Shown: piece by piece, positions 9,205 through 18,290 of the stretch | Position numbering within the stretch: position 1 is the stretch's first letter | Layout of the letters: each line of letters begins with the position of its first letter | Source of the DNA: Pseudomonas sp. 8O | GTDB taxonomy: Bacteria; Pseudomonadota; Gammaproteobacteria; Pseudomonadales; Pseudomonadaceae | Reading direction: 5' to 3' | Length of the DNA stretch: 64,000 nucleotides | NCBI RefSeq assembly: GCF_902506495.1 | Contig: NZ_LR733264.1 | Coordinates: 1,353,312 to 1,417,311 of the forward strand | The notes under the pieces: model-generated | Seen by the model: only the letters and a program-made list of their open reading frames with translations | Database searches by the model: none | Told to the model about the DNA's origin: nothing | Position numbers and translations under genes: made by a program

Positions 9205-10191
9205 TCAGACTTCCTTGCTGACGATGTGACCAAACAGCTCCTGGGAGAAGCGCACACGCTCTTCGGCGCTTTCCTGAATGCCCTTGGCTTTCAGTTCTTC
9301 CAGGCGGGCTTCCACGGCATGTGCTCGGTGGGTCAGGCCACAATCGTTGGCAATCTGGATGTTCAGGCCGGGGCGGGCATTGAGCTCGAGAATCAGCGGC
9401 CCCTTGTCCTGGTCCAGCACCATGTCCACGCCGATGTAACCCAGGCCACACAACTCGTAGCAACCGGCAGCGAGCTTCATGAAGCCGTCCCAGTTCGGCA
9501 GTTGCACGCCGTCCACCGCGTTGGTGGTGTCCGGGTGCTTGCTGATCTTGTTGTTCAGCCAGGTGCCGCGCAGGGTAACGCCGGTGGCCAGGTCTACACC
9601 CACGCCGATGGCGCCCTGGTGCAGGTTGGCCTTGCCGTTGGACTGACGCGTCGGCAGGCGCAGCATGGCCATCACCGGGTAGCCCATCAGCACGATGATG
9701 CGGATGTCCGGCACGCCTTCGTAGCTGATGCTCTTGAAGATGGTGTCCGGGGTGACGCGGTACTCGATCAGCGCGCGGTCACGGTGACCGCCGAGCGAGT
9801 ACAGGCCGGAGAGGATGCTGGAAATCTGCTGCTCCAGCTCCTCGTGGCTGACGATCTTGCCGGATACCGTCTTGAAGCGATCCTCGAAGCGGTCGGCGAT
9901 CACCAGGATGCCGTCGCCACCGGCGCCCTGCGCCGGCTTGATGACGAAATCGGTGCGCCCGGCGATGATCTCGTCGAGCTTGTCGATTCCCTTCTCGGTT
10001 TCGATGATGCCGTACATCTCGGGCACATCGATGCCGGCCTCGATGGCCCGCTCCTTGGTGATGATCTTGTCGTCGACGATGGGGTACAGGTGCCGTTTGT
10101 TGTACTTCAGCACGTAGTCCGCATTGCGTCGGTTGATGCCCATGATGCCTTTGGCTTCAAGGGCCTTCCACGTCTTGATCAGGCCGAACAT
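9205..10191 (-). CDS. Alpha-L-glutamate ligase-like ATP-grasp protein
   Basis: A 328-aa ATP-grasp enzyme related to RimK-type ligases. Visible features are GRTDFVIKPAQGAGGDGIL (nucleotide-binding region), a GVDMVLDQDKGPLILELNAR stretch with the acidic/Asn metal ligands, and RPGLNIQIA. Such enzymes form an amide or peptide bond through an acyl-phosphate. It is the last gene of a three-gene minus-strand operon with the 7TM transglutaminase-like protein (4-bp gap) and the retropepsin-like protein. In the literature as I know it this trio is a conserved set proposed to modify or process an envelope protein or peptide. The substrate is unknown. Confidence 0.85.
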   Translation of the reverse strand: MFGLIKTWKALEAKGIMGINRRNADYVLKYNKRHLYPIVDDKIITKERAIEAGIDVPEMYGIIETEKGIDKLDEIIAGRTDFVIKPAQGAGGDGILVIADRFEDRFKTVSGKIVSHEELEQQISSILSGLYSLGGHRDRALIEYRVTPDTIFKSISYEGVPDIRIIVLMGYPVMAMLRLPTRQSNGKANLHQGAIGVGVDLATGVTLRGTWLNNKISKHPDTTNAVDGVQLPNWDGFMKLAAGCYELCGLGYIGVDMVLDQDKGPLILELNARPGLNIQIANDCGLTHRAHAVEARLEELKAKGIQESAEERVRFSQELFGHIVSKEV

Positions 10192-10195
10192 GGTC

Positions 10196-11722
10196 TTAGT
10201 CCTTGAGGAAGGCTTTGAAACGGAACAGTTCGGTCAGGCGGTAGCCGCGGTAACGACCCATCGCCAGCATGAAACCCACCAGGATCAGCAGGATCGCCGG
10301 GAAGGTGAACACGAAGTACACCAGCTCCGGCACACTCATCAGCAGGTGCGCGATGGTGGCGGCGAACAGGGTGCCGATGGCGACCTTGAACGCATGACTG
10401 CCGCCACGCTCTTCCCAGGTGATCGACAGACGCTCGATGGTCATGGTCAGAATCACCATCGGGAACAGTGCTACCGACAGGCCGCGCTCCAGGCCCAACT
10501 TGTGGCTGAACAGGCTGATGGTGGCGATCAGTACCACGACGAAGGTCAGCACGACCGACAGGCGCGGCAGCATCTGCAGCTTCAGATGTTCCAGATAGGA
10601 GCGTAGCGACAGCCCGAGCGCGGTGATCACGGTGAACAGGAAGATACCGAAGCCCAGTTGGGTTTCGCGGAAGGCGAGGGCGATCAGCACCGGGGTAAAG
10701 GTACCCAGGGTCTGCAGGCCGCCGAGGTTGCGCAGGATCAGGATGACCAGCACGCCGATCGGGATCATCACCATGATCATGAACGTCTGCTGGGTCTGCA
10801 GCGGCAGGCCGTACAGCGAGTACTCAAGGAAGCTGGCGTCGGTGTTCTCGTCGGTCAGTTTGGCCAGGCGGATGGCGTTCATCTCGCTGTTGTTCAGGCT
10901 GAAGCTGACTTGCGCCTGTCGGCCGCCTTCGAGGCTGACCAGATCGCTATCGCCGATCCACCAGACCAGGCGGTCTTCCGGCAGGCCTTGTTCACCGGAT
11001 TCCGGGTTGAAGTACAGCCATTTCTGGCCATTGAAACTACGCAGCCACAACTCCGGTGACTGAGCAACCTCGGCCTGCAGGCGAATGGTGTGTACGCGCT
11101 CCATCGGCACGTGGGCAATGGACAACAGTAGATCGACGACCTTGGCCTTGTTGGCGGTGGAGGCATCACCACCGAGCAGCAGCTTCACGTTGTCGTCGTT
11201 GACGTTGTTGGCGCGCTTGATGGTTTCGCTGATGAAGGTCTCGACATCCGCCGAGTGCTGGCGAATCGGTGCCAGCAGGGCTTCAGCTGCGATCTTCTCA
11301 GGGCCTTCGACCGGGATGCTGTCACGGAAGATCGGGCCTTTTGCAGGTGCCTGCTCGCCGCTGTAACGCTTGGTCAGTACCAGGCGATAGTAGAGGGTCT
11401 GTTTGCCATTGGCACGGCGTGCCGACCAGGTGACACGGCGGTTGCCGTCGACACGGTTGACACTGACGCCGTAATTGTTGGAGATGAAGCTCTCGTTGAG
11501 GCTTACGTAATCCTGGTTCAGTGGCGGCACGAACATCTGCAGCTTCACCGGCTCACGCGGCGTCGCCTGGAATTCGACCTTGGCATCGATGTTCCACAGG
11601 TCGTCGGTCTCGTCCTCGGTCACCGGAATGCCGAGAATGAAGATTTGGTATGCCGTAATCAGAACGCCCAGGGCCACCAGGAGGGTGATCAGGACTTTCA
11701 GATGCAGGTTCAGAGAGCGCAT
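10196..11722 (-). CDS. Inactive transglutaminase-like protein fused to a 7-helix membrane domain
   Basis: A 508-aa membrane protein. One N-terminal helix (VLITLLVALGVLITAYQIFI) is followed by a large periplasmic domain of about 280 residues and then a C-terminal bundle of about seven helices from FMIMVMIPIGVLVILIL onward. The family is known as transglutaminase-like with the catalytic cysteine lost; this copy also shows no obvious Cys-His-Asp triad in the periplasmic part. It sits between the ATP-grasp ligase and the retropepsin-like gene with gaps of 4-5 bases, indicating one transcript. It probably anchors the operon's activity at the inner membrane. Confidence 0.85.
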   Translation of the reverse strand: MRSLNLHLKVLITLLVALGVLITAYQIFILGIPVTEDETDDLWNIDAKVEFQATPREPVKLQMFVPPLNQDYVSLNESFISNNYGVSVNRVDGNRRVTWSARRANGKQTLYYRLVLTKRYSGEQAPAKGPIFRDSIPVEGPEKIAAEALLAPIRQHSADVETFISETIKRANNVNDDNVKLLLGGDASTANKAKVVDLLLSIAHVPMERVHTIRLQAEVAQSPELWLRSFNGQKWLYFNPESGEQGLPEDRLVWWIGDSDLVSLEGGRQAQVSFSLNNSEMNAIRLAKLTDENTDASFLEYSLYGLPLQTQQTFMIMVMIPIGVLVILILRNLGGLQTLGTFTPVLIALAFRETQLGFGIFLFTVITALGLSLRSYLEHLKLQMLPRLSVVLTFVVVLIATISLFSHKLGLERGLSVALFPMVILTMTIERLSITWEERGGSHAFKVAIGTLFAATIAHLLMSVPELVYFVFTFPAILLILVGFMLAMGRYRGYRLTELFRFKAFLKD

Positions 11723-11727
11723 GGGAA

Positions 11728-12264
11728 TTACTCGCCAGGGGTTGCGTCATTGGTGCAGTCGGGTTTGCCGGCTGCATATTTAAGGCTTGGATCGACCATG
11801 GCTTCAAAGTGCTTGAGCGCTTCGGAGCCGATCAGAAGCGGGTATTGGAATGCGCTTCGGTCGGTCAAGTTCACTTCGATCGTGCGCAGGGTCTTGCCCA
11901 TGCACAGTTCAAGGTCGATTACCGGGCGTGCCGTGTAGGTCTTGCCTTCATCGGGGTCGAAGTCGCCAGCACGGCGTTTGATCTTGCTGATACGCGCCAG
12001 CGGACGCTCTATGGTGCGCTCGTGGGCATCGTCTATGGCCAGCACGAAACGCACCCAGGTTTCTCCGTCACGCTTGAAACGTTTGATATCGCGGGCGCTC
12101 AAGGACGCAGTTTTGGCACCGGTATCGAGTTTGGCGGCTACCTGCAGGTCCAGTTCTTCTAAGTGGATATATTCGTTCAGACCATAGATTGACTTGCCCA
12201 TGGCCAGAGTCGGGCAGGACAAGGTCAGCAGGCAGATCAGCAAAGAGAAGGATTTCAGTCTCAT
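11728..12264 (-). CDS. Secreted retropepsin-like (COG4067) aspartic protease family protein
   Basis: A 178-aa protein starting MRLKSFSLLICLLTLSCPTL, a clear signal peptide, then a domain with LDTGAKTASL, the DTG motif of single-domain retropepsin-like aspartic proteases that dimerise to act. Other family signatures include PVIDLELCMGKTLRTIEVNL and LIGSEALK. ATG 12264 has AAGGAC upstream; the longer open frame to 12363 lacks a signal-peptide-like start. It is the first gene of the operon and probably works in the periplasm on a target linked to the ATP-grasp ligase. Such proteins are often annotated as ATP-dependent zinc proteases, which the motif does not support. Confidence 0.85.
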   Translation of the reverse strand: MRLKSFSLLICLLTLSCPTLAMGKSIYGLNEYIHLEELDLQVAAKLDTGAKTASLSARDIKRFKRDGETWVRFVLAIDDAHERTIERPLARISKIKRRAGDFDPDEGKTYTARPVIDLELCMGKTLRTIEVNLTDRSAFQYPLLIGSEALKHFEAMVDPSLKYAAGKPDCTNDATPGE

Positions 12265-12482
12265 GTGTCCTTGAGAAGGTATTGCCAAGGGCGGGATGAA
12301 GGGCCGCATTTGGCGGCATCCTGCCATACAACTATTTGCCGTGAAGTCTAGCAGGCATGGCAAAAGGCGATGGCTGGGCGTGAACGAGCGGATTCTAACA
12401 TGGGGATTTTCCGTGCTGACAGACGCTTATGTAGCTTTCTGAAAGTAGAGTTGCGGCTTGCTTGGCTGGGTAATCCCGATAC

Positions 12483-12568
12483 ATTGTCGACAATACTTTG
12501 GTCTGCTTTGACGTATTCAGCTTTAGAGCGTAGTTTTAGCCTCAGTAAAAGCCATTGGTGTCGACAAT
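12483..12568 (+). promoter_or_regulatory. Promoter and two operator boxes of the prp operon
   Basis: A -35 TTGACG (12508-12513) and -10 TAGTTT (12531-12536) are 17 bases apart. They are flanked by two copies of TGTCGACAAT: a perfect palindrome ATTGTCGACAAT at 12483-12494 and a second box around TGTCGACA at 12559-12566, just downstream of the likely start site. GntR/FCD regulators bind such palindromes, so autoregulation by the first gene of the operon is the simplest reading. The remaining 12265-12482 shows nothing else convincing. Confidence 0.6.
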
Positions 12569-12596
12569 CGTGCTGCTCGAATCGGATGTATCCACA

Positions 12597-13307
12597 GTGT
12601 CGCAGGTGGATTCGGAAACGCTTTCCGAACATGTCTTTCGCCTTATCCAGGCGGCCATCGTCAAGGGTGAGATCGCTCCGGGCAGCAAGATCTCCGAGCC
12701 CGAGCTGGCGCGCACCTATGGCATCAGTCGTGGCCCGCTACGCGAAGCCATTCACCGTCTGGAAGGGCAGAAGCTGCTGGTGCGAGTGCCGCATGTGGGC
12801 GCGCGCGTGGTGTCGCTCAGTCATGCCGAGTTGGTCGAGCTGTACGAGATTCGCGAGTCGCTCGAAGGCATGGCTTGCCGCCTGGCCGCCGAGCGCATGA
12901 CCCAGCATGAGATCGATGAACTGCGCCGGGTGCTGGAGCTGCACGAGCAGGACGCCGCCTTCAAGGCCGGTGTCGGCTATTACCAGCAGGAAGGCGACTT
13001 CGACTTCCACTACCGAATCATCCAGGGCAGCGGTAACCGTACCCTGGCCAAGCTGCTGTGCGACGAGCTGTACCAGCTGGTGCGCATGTACCGCCTGCAG
13101 TTCTCCACTACGCCCAATCGGCCGCACCAGGCCTTCGCCGAGCATCACCGCATTCTCGATGCCATCGAAGGCCGTGACGGCGAACTGGCCGAATTGCTGA
13201 TGCGCCGCCACATCGGCGCCTCCAAGCGCAATATCGAGCGCCACTACGGTTCCCAAAGCGGACAGGAAGCGCTCGCCACTTCATCCAAGACCCGAGGTGA
13301 TTCATGA
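12597..13307 (+). CDS. GntR-family (FCD domain) regulator of the methylcitrate operon
   Basis: About 236 aa. The N-terminal winged helix includes [19 protein letters not shown] and [12 protein letters not shown], and the C-terminal FCD ligand domain has metal-site-like histidines in DFDFHYRII and EHHRIL. The coding frame is open further 5' (GTG at 12558, 12570, 12597 or 12606; TTG at 12555). GTG 12597 is preferred by similarity of the N-terminus and because it leaves the operator box in the leader; no start has a good ribosome site. It overlaps prpB by four bases (ATGA). In pseudomonads this regulator heads the prp operon and is expected to respond to a methylcitrate-cycle intermediate. Confidence 0.85.
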   Translation: MSQVDSETLSEHVFRLIQAAIVKGEIAPGSKISEPELARTYGISRGPLREAIHRLEGQKLLVRVPHVGARVVSLSHAELVELYEIRESLEGMACRLAAERMTQHEIDELRRVLELHEQDAAFKAGVGYYQQEGDFDFHYRIIQGSGNRTLAKLLCDELYQLVRMYRLQFSTTPNRPHQAFAEHHRILDAIEGRDGELAELLMRRHIGASKRNIERHYGSQSGQEALATSSKTRGDS

Positions 13308-14191
13308 CCCAGCTTTCCGCCGGCCAGCGTTTCCGCCAGGCCCTCGCCGAAGAAAGTCCTCTGCAGGTGATCGGTGCGATCAATGCCAATCATGCCCTGC
13401 TGGCCAAGCGCGCCGGTTTCCGCGCCATCTATCTCTCCGGTGGCGGCGTGGCGGCTGGCTCGCTCGGCCTGCCGGACCTGGGCATCAACACCCTGGATGA
13501 TGTGCTCACCGACGTGCGCCGCATCACCGATGTCTGTGACCTGCCGCTGCTGGTGGACATCGACACCGGCTTCGGCCCCAGCGCCTTCAATATCGAGCGC
13601 ACCATCAAGAACCTGATCAAGGCCGGCGCCGCTGCCGCGCACATCGAAGATCAGGTCGGCGCCAAGCGCTGCGGCCATCGTCCGGGCAAGGAGATCGTCT
13701 CCTGCGAGGAGATGGTCGACCGCGTGAAGGCCGCCGCCGATGCCAAGACCGACCCGGACTTCTTCCTCATCGCCCGCACCGACGCCATCCAGGCCGAGGG
13801 CGTCGATGCCGCCATTGAACGCTGCAAGCGCTATGTCGAAGCTGGAGCCGATGGCATCTTCGCCGAGGCTGCCTACGACCTGCCGACCTACGCGCGTTTC
13901 GTCAAGGAGCTGAACGTGCCGGTGCTGGCCAACATCACCGAATTCGGTGCCACGCCGCTGTTCACCCGTGATGAGCTGGCCTCGGTCGGCGTGGCCATCC
14001 AGCTCTACCCGCTGTCGGCCTTTCGCGCGGCGAACAAGGCGGCGGAAAGTGTCTACACCTCGATCCGCCAGAACGGCCACCAGAAGGATGTGATCGAGCT
14101 GATGCAGACTCGTGCCGAACTCTACGACCGCATCGGCTATCACGCCTTCGAGCAGAAGCTCGATGCGCTGTTCGCCGCCAGCAAGAAGTAA
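13304..14191 (+). CDS. prpB: PrpB, 2-methylisocitrate lyase
   Basis: A 295-aa member of the isocitrate lyase/PEP mutase family. [19 protein letters not shown] holds the KRCGH catalytic loop specific to methylisocitrate lyases, and [10 protein letters not shown] is the metal-binding region. It splits 2-methylisocitrate into pyruvate and succinate, the last step of propionyl-CoA oxidation in the cytosol. The start overlaps the regulator stop (ATGA). About 100 bp, including a repeat fragment, separates it from prpC. Confidence 0.96.
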   Translation: MTQLSAGQRFRQALAEESPLQVIGAINANHALLAKRAGFRAIYLSGGGVAAGSLGLPDLGINTLDDVLTDVRRITDVCDLPLLVDIDTGFGPSAFNIERTIKNLIKAGAAAAHIEDQVGAKRCGHRPGKEIVSCEEMVDRVKAAADAKTDPDFFLIARTDAIQAEGVDAAIERCKRYVEAGADGIFAEAAYDLPTYARFVKELNVPVLANITEFGATPLFTRDELASVGVAIQLYPLSAFRAANKAAESVYTSIRQNGHQKDVIELMQTRAELYDRIGYHAFEQKLDALFAASKK

Positions 14192-14195
14192 GGCC

Positions 14196-14216
14196 GTAGC
14201 CAGGATGCAATCCGGG
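14196..14216. repeat. Half copy of the GTAGCCCGGATGCAATCCGGG repeat family
   Basis: The spacer between prpB and prpC contains CGTAGCCAGGATGCAATCCGGG, one arm of the family seen as inverted pairs at 18211-18272 and 41459-41516. Here no opposite arm is recognisable. Confidence 0.6.
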
Positions 14217-14295
14217 GCGGTTGGCAGGTTGCCTGACTGCCTCCGGGCCACCCTACCCAGAGCACAGCAGAACAAAAAGAGTCGAGGAGATAGCG

Positions 14296-15456
14296 ATGAG
14301 CACCACCGAAACCACCACCCCCGGCTTCAAGCCGAAGAAATCCGTCGCCCTGAGCGGTACCGCCGCCGGCAACACCGCCCTGTGCACTGTTGGCCGCACC
14401 GGCAATGACCTGCACTACCGTGGCTATGACGTGCTCGACTTCGCCAGCCGCTGCGAGTTCGAGGAAATCGCTCACCTGCTGGTGCATGGCAAGCTGCCCA
14501 ACGTCGCCGAACTGGCCGGCTACAAGGCAAAACTCAAGGCCCTGCGCGGCCTGCCGGCCGGGGTGAAAGCCGCTCTGGAGACTCTGCCGCCTTCGGCGCA
14601 CCCGATGGACGTAATGCGCACTGCCGTATCCGTACTTGGCTGCCTGGCGCCGGAGAAGGACGATCATAACCATCCGGGTGCCCGCGATATCGCCGACAAA
14701 CTCATGGCCTCCCTGGGCTCTGCCTTGCTGTACTGGTACCACTACAGCCACAACGGCAAGCGCATCGACGTCGAAACCGACGACGACTCCATCGGTGGTC
14801 ACTTCCTGCACCTGCTGCATGGCGAGAAGCCGCGTGAGTCCTGGGTACGCGCCATGCACACCTCGCTGAACCTGTATGCCGAGCACGAATTCAATGCCTC
14901 CACTTTCACCTCGCGGGTGATCGCCGGCACCGGCTCCGACCTGTTTTCCTGCATCGCCGGTGCCATCGGTGCGTTGCGCGGGCCGAAACACGGTGGCGCC
15001 AACGAGGTGGCCTTCGAAGTGCAGAAGCGCTACGACAGCCCGGACGAGGCCGAGGCCGACATTCGCGAGCGGGTAGGGCGCAAGGAGGTGGTGATCGGCT
15101 TCGGTCACCCGGTCTACACCGTCAGCGACCCGCGCAACAAGGTGATCAAGGAAGTAGCCCGCGAGCTGTCCGAAGAGCAGGGCAACACCAAGATGTATGA
15201 CATCGCCGAGCGCCTGGAGAGCGTGATGTGGGACATCAAGAAGATGTTCCCCAACCTCGATTGGTTCAGCGCCGTGAGCTACCACATGATGGGCGTGCCC
15301 ACCGCCATGTTCACTCCGCTGTTCGTCATCGCCCGCACTGCTGGCTGGTCCGCTCACGTCATCGAGCAACGCATCGACGGCAAGATCATCCGCCCGAGCG
15401 CCAACTACACAGGCCCCGAAGACCTGAAGTTCGTGCCGCTCAAGGACCGTGAATAA
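14296..15456 (+). CDS. prpC: PrpC, 2-methylcitrate synthase
   Basis: A 386-aa citrate-synthase-family enzyme that condenses propionyl-CoA with oxaloacetate. Signatures are [10 protein letters not shown], the [14 protein letters not shown] start typical of Prp[10 protein letters not shown] with a catalytic-type histidine, and [10 protein letters not shown]. It is slightly longer than usual (~375 aa), with extra residues at the N-terminus. ATG 14296 follows GAGGAG. It is followed two bases later by acnD, in an operon with prpB, acnD and prpF. Confidence 0.95.
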   Translation: MSTTETTTPGFKPKKSVALSGTAAGNTALCTVGRTGNDLHYRGYDVLDFASRCEFEEIAHLLVHGKLPNVAELAGYKAKLKALRGLPAGVKAALETLPPSAHPMDVMRTAVSVLGCLAPEKDDHNHPGARDIADKLMASLGSALLYWYHYSHNGKRIDVETDDDSIGGHFLHLLHGEKPRESWVRAMHTSLNLYAEHEFNASTFTSRVIAGTGSDLFSCIAGAIGALRGPKHGGANEVAFEVQKRYDSPDEAEADIRERVGRKEVVIGFGHPVYTVSDPRNKVIKEVARELSEEQGNTKMYDIAERLESVMWDIKKMFPNLDWFSAVSYHMMGVPTAMFTPLFVIARTAGWSAHVIEQRIDGKIIRPSANYTGPEDLKFVPLKDRE

Positions 15457-15458
15457 TC

Positions 15459-18080
15459 ATGAATGACACCCTGAATAGCCAATACCGCAAGCGTCTGCCT
15501 GGTACCGCTCTGGATTACTTCGATGCCCGTGAGGCGGTCGAGGCGATCCAGGCCGGCGCATGGGACAAGCTTCCCTACACCTCACGCGTACTGGCAGAGC
15601 AGCTGGTGCGTCGCTGCGAGCCGCAGGACCTGAGCGCCGCGCTGGAGCAATTGGTCTACCGCAAGCGCGACCTGGACTTCCCCTGGTACCCGGCGCGCGT
15701 GGTTTGCCATGACATCCTTGGTCAGACCGCGCTGGTCGACCTGGCCGGCTTGCGTGATGCCATCGCCGAGCAGGGCGGTGACCCGGCCAAGGTCAATCCG
15801 GTGGTGCCGACTCAGTTGATCGTCGACCACTCCCTGGCCGTCGAGGCGCCGGGCTTCGACCCGGACGCCTTCGAGAAGAACCGCGCCATCGAGGATCGTC
15901 GCAACGAGGACCGCTTCCACTTCATAGACTGGACCAAGACCGCGTTCAAGAACGTCGATGTGATCCCGGCTGGCAACGGCATCATGCACCAGATCAACCT
16001 GGAGAAAATGAGCCCGGTGATCCAGGCACGCGGTGGCGTGGCGTTCCCCGACACTTGTGTTGGCACCGACTCGCACACGCCGCACGTGGACGCGCTTGGC
16101 GTGATCGCCATCGGTGTCGGCGGCCTGGAAGCCGAGACCGTGATGCTCGGCCATCCGTCGATGATGCGCCTGCCCGATATCGTCGGCGTCGAGCTGACCG
16201 GCAAGCGCCAACCCGGCATCACCGCCACCGACATCGTCCTGGCGATCACCGAGTTCCTGCGCAAGGAAAGGGTCGTGGGCGCCTGGGTCGAGTTCTTCGG
16301 CGAAGGGGCGGACAGCCTGTCCATCGGCGATCGCGCGACCATCTCCAACATGTGCCCGGAATACGGTGCTACCGCCTCGATGTTCTACATCGACGGCCAG
16401 ACCATCGACTACCTCAAGCTCACCGGTCGCGAGCCGGAGCAGGTGGCGCTGGTTGAAAGCTACGCCAAGACTCTGGGGCTGTGGAGCGACGCGCTGAAAA
16501 CCGCCGAGTACGAGCGTGTGCTGCGCTTCGACCTGGGCAGCGTCGTGCGCAACATGGCCGGCCCGTCCAACCCGCACCGTCGCCTGCCCACTTCGGCGCT
16601 GGCCGAGCGCGGCATCGCCGACGAGGCCAAGTTGCAGGCCGGTAAAGGCGAGGAAGCCCAGGGCCTGATGCCCGATGGCGCGGTGATCATCGCCGCCATC
16701 ACCAGTTGCACCAACACCTCCAACCCGCGCAACGTCATTGCCGCCGGCCTGGTGGCCAAGAAGGCCAACGCGCTGGGCCTGGTGCGCAAGCCTTGGGTCA
16801 AGACCTCCTTCGCTCCTGGTTCGAAGGTCGCCAAGCTGTACCTGGAAGAGGCTGGCCTGTTGCAGGAGCTGGAGCAGCTCGGCTTCGGCATCGTCGCCTA
16901 CGCCTGCACCACCTGTAACGGCATGTCCGGCGCGCTCGATCCTGTGATCCAGAAGGAAATCATCGACCGCGACCTGTACGCCACCGCTGTGCTCTCAGGC
17001 AACCGCAACTTCGACGGGCGCATCCATCCTTACGCCAAGCAGGCCTTCCTGGCTTCGCCGCCGCTGGTGGTGGCCTATGCAATTGCCGGCACCGTGCGCT
17101 TCGATATCGAGCAGGATGTGTTGGGCACCGACACTGCCGGCAATCCGGTCACGCTCAAGGATCTGTGGCCGAGCGACGAGGAGATCGACGCCATAGTCGC
17201 TGCGTCGGTCAAGCCCGAGCAGTTCAAACAGATCTATATCCCCATGTTCGATCTGGGCAGTGTGCAGGAAGCGGAAAGCCCTCTGTACGACTGGCGGCCG
17301 ATGTCCACCTACATCCGCCGTCCGCCGTACTGGGAAGGCGCGCTGGCCGGCGAGCGTACGCTCAAGGGCATGCACCCGCTGGCGATCCTGCCGGACAACA
17401 TCACCACCGATCACCTGTCGCCGTCCAACGCCATCCTCGCGGACTCGGCCGCCGGTGAGTACCTGGCGAAAATGGGCCTGCCGGAAGAGGACTTCAACTC
17501 TTACGCGACTCACCGGGGCGACCATTTGACCGCACAGCGCGCCACCTTCGCCAACCCGCAACTGGTCAACGAAATGGCCGTGGTCGACGGGCAAGTGAAG
17601 AAGGGTTCGCTGGCCCGTGTCGAGCCCGAGGGCCAGGTGATGCGCATGTGGGAGGCCATCGAGACCTACATGAACCGCAAGCAGAACTTGATAATCGTCG
17701 CCGGCGCCGACTACGGCCAGGGTTCGTCGCGCGACTGGGCAGCCAAGGGCGTGCGCCTGGCAGGCGTGGAAGTGATCGTCGCCGAAGGCTTCGAGCGCAT
17801 CCACCGCACCAATCTCGTGGGCATGGGCGTGTTGCCGGTGGAGTTCAAGCCAGGCACCACGCGCCTGACCCTAGGCCTGGATGGCACCGAAACCTATGAC
17901 GTCGAGGGCGAGATTTCGCCGCGCTGCAACCTGACCCTGGTGGTCAATCGCCGCAATGGCGAGGTGCTGCGCGTACCGGTGACCTGCCGCCTGGACACTG
18001 CGGCCGACGTCAGCGTGTACAAGGCCGGCGGTGTGCTGCAGCGCTTCGCCAAGGACTTCCTCGAAGGCGCGGTGGCTTGA
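15459..18080 (+). CDS. acnD: AcnD, Fe/S-dependent 2-methyl-cis-aconitate-forming dehydratase
   Basis: An 873-aa aconitase-family enzyme. TSCTNTSNP and CTTCNGMSG supply the three cysteines of the 4Fe-4S cluster, and the GADYGQGSSRDWAAKG stretch is the swivel-domain substrate-binding motif. Its position directly after prpC and before prpF marks it as AcnD, the 2-methylcitrate dehydratase that works with PrpF in place of PrpD. It gives 2-methylaconitate. The start two bases after prpC suggests coupled translation. Between acnD and prpF lies a ~200-bp repeat-rich spacer. Confidence 0.95.
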   Translation: MNDTLNSQYRKRLPGTALDYFDAREAVEAIQAGAWDKLPYTSRVLAEQLVRRCEPQDLSAALEQLVYRKRDLDFPWYPARVVCHDILGQTALVDLAGLRDAIAEQGGDPAKVNPVVPTQLIVDHSLAVEAPGFDPDAFEKNRAIEDRRNEDRFHFIDWTKTAFKNVDVIPAGNGIMHQINLEKMSPVIQARGGVAFPDTCVGTDSHTPHVDALGVIAIGVGGLEAETVMLGHPSMMRLPDIVGVELTGKRQPGITATDIVLAITEFLRKERVVGAWVEFFGEGADSLSIGDRATISNMCPEYGATASMFYIDGQTIDYLKLTGREPEQVALVESYAKTLGLWSDALKTAEYERVLRFDLGSVVRNMAGPSNPHRRLPTSALAERGIADEAKLQAGKGEEAQGLMPDGAVIIAAITSCTNTSNPRNVIAAGLVAKKANALGLVRKPWVKTSFAPGSKVAKLYLEEAGLLQELEQLGFGIVAYACTTCNGMSGALDPVIQKEIIDRDLYATAVLSGNRNFDGRIHPYAKQAFLASPPLVVAYAIAGTVRFDIEQDVLGTDTAGNPVTLKDLWPSDEEIDAIVAASVKPEQFKQIYIPMFDLGSVQEAESPLYDWRPMSTYIRRPPYWEGALAGERTLKGMHPLAILPDNITTDHLSPSNAILADSAAGEYLAKMGLPEEDFNSYATHRGDHLTAQRATFANPQLVNEMAVVDGQVKKGSLARVEPEGQVMRMWEAIETYMNRKQNLIIVAGADYGQGSSRDWAAKGVRLAGVEVIVAEGFERIHRTNLVGMGVLPVEFKPGTTRLTLGLDGTETYDVEGEISPRCNLTLVVNRRNGEVLRVPVTCRLDTAADVSVYKAGGVLQRFAKDFLEGAVA

Positions 18081-18094
18081 TGGCGTGGTCTACT

Positions 18095-18272
18095 CCCTCT
18101 CCCATTCATGGGAGAGGGCTGGGGAGAGGGTGGTGCAGGCGGCTCGGTATTGTCTGATAGACCCTCTCCCCCGGCCCCTCTCCCGCAAGCGGGAGAGGGG
18201 AGACAAGCGCGTAGCCCGGATGTAATCCGGGGCAAGGTTAAATGATTCGATCCCGGATTGCATCCGGGCTAC
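18095..18272. repeat. Cluster of three inverted-repeat elements between acnD and prpF
   Basis: Three palindromic units stand in a row. CCCTCTCCCAT pairs with its complement (18095-18118). CCCCTCTCCCGC pairs with its complement (18175-18200). An inverted pair of the GTAGCCCGGATGTAATCCGGG family has arms at 18211-18231 and 18252-18272. The first two belong to a CTCTCCC-type extragenic family. They interrupt the prp operon and may modulate prpF expression or RNA stability. Confidence 0.8.
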
Positions 18273-18290
18273 TTTTTCAGGACTGTAGCT

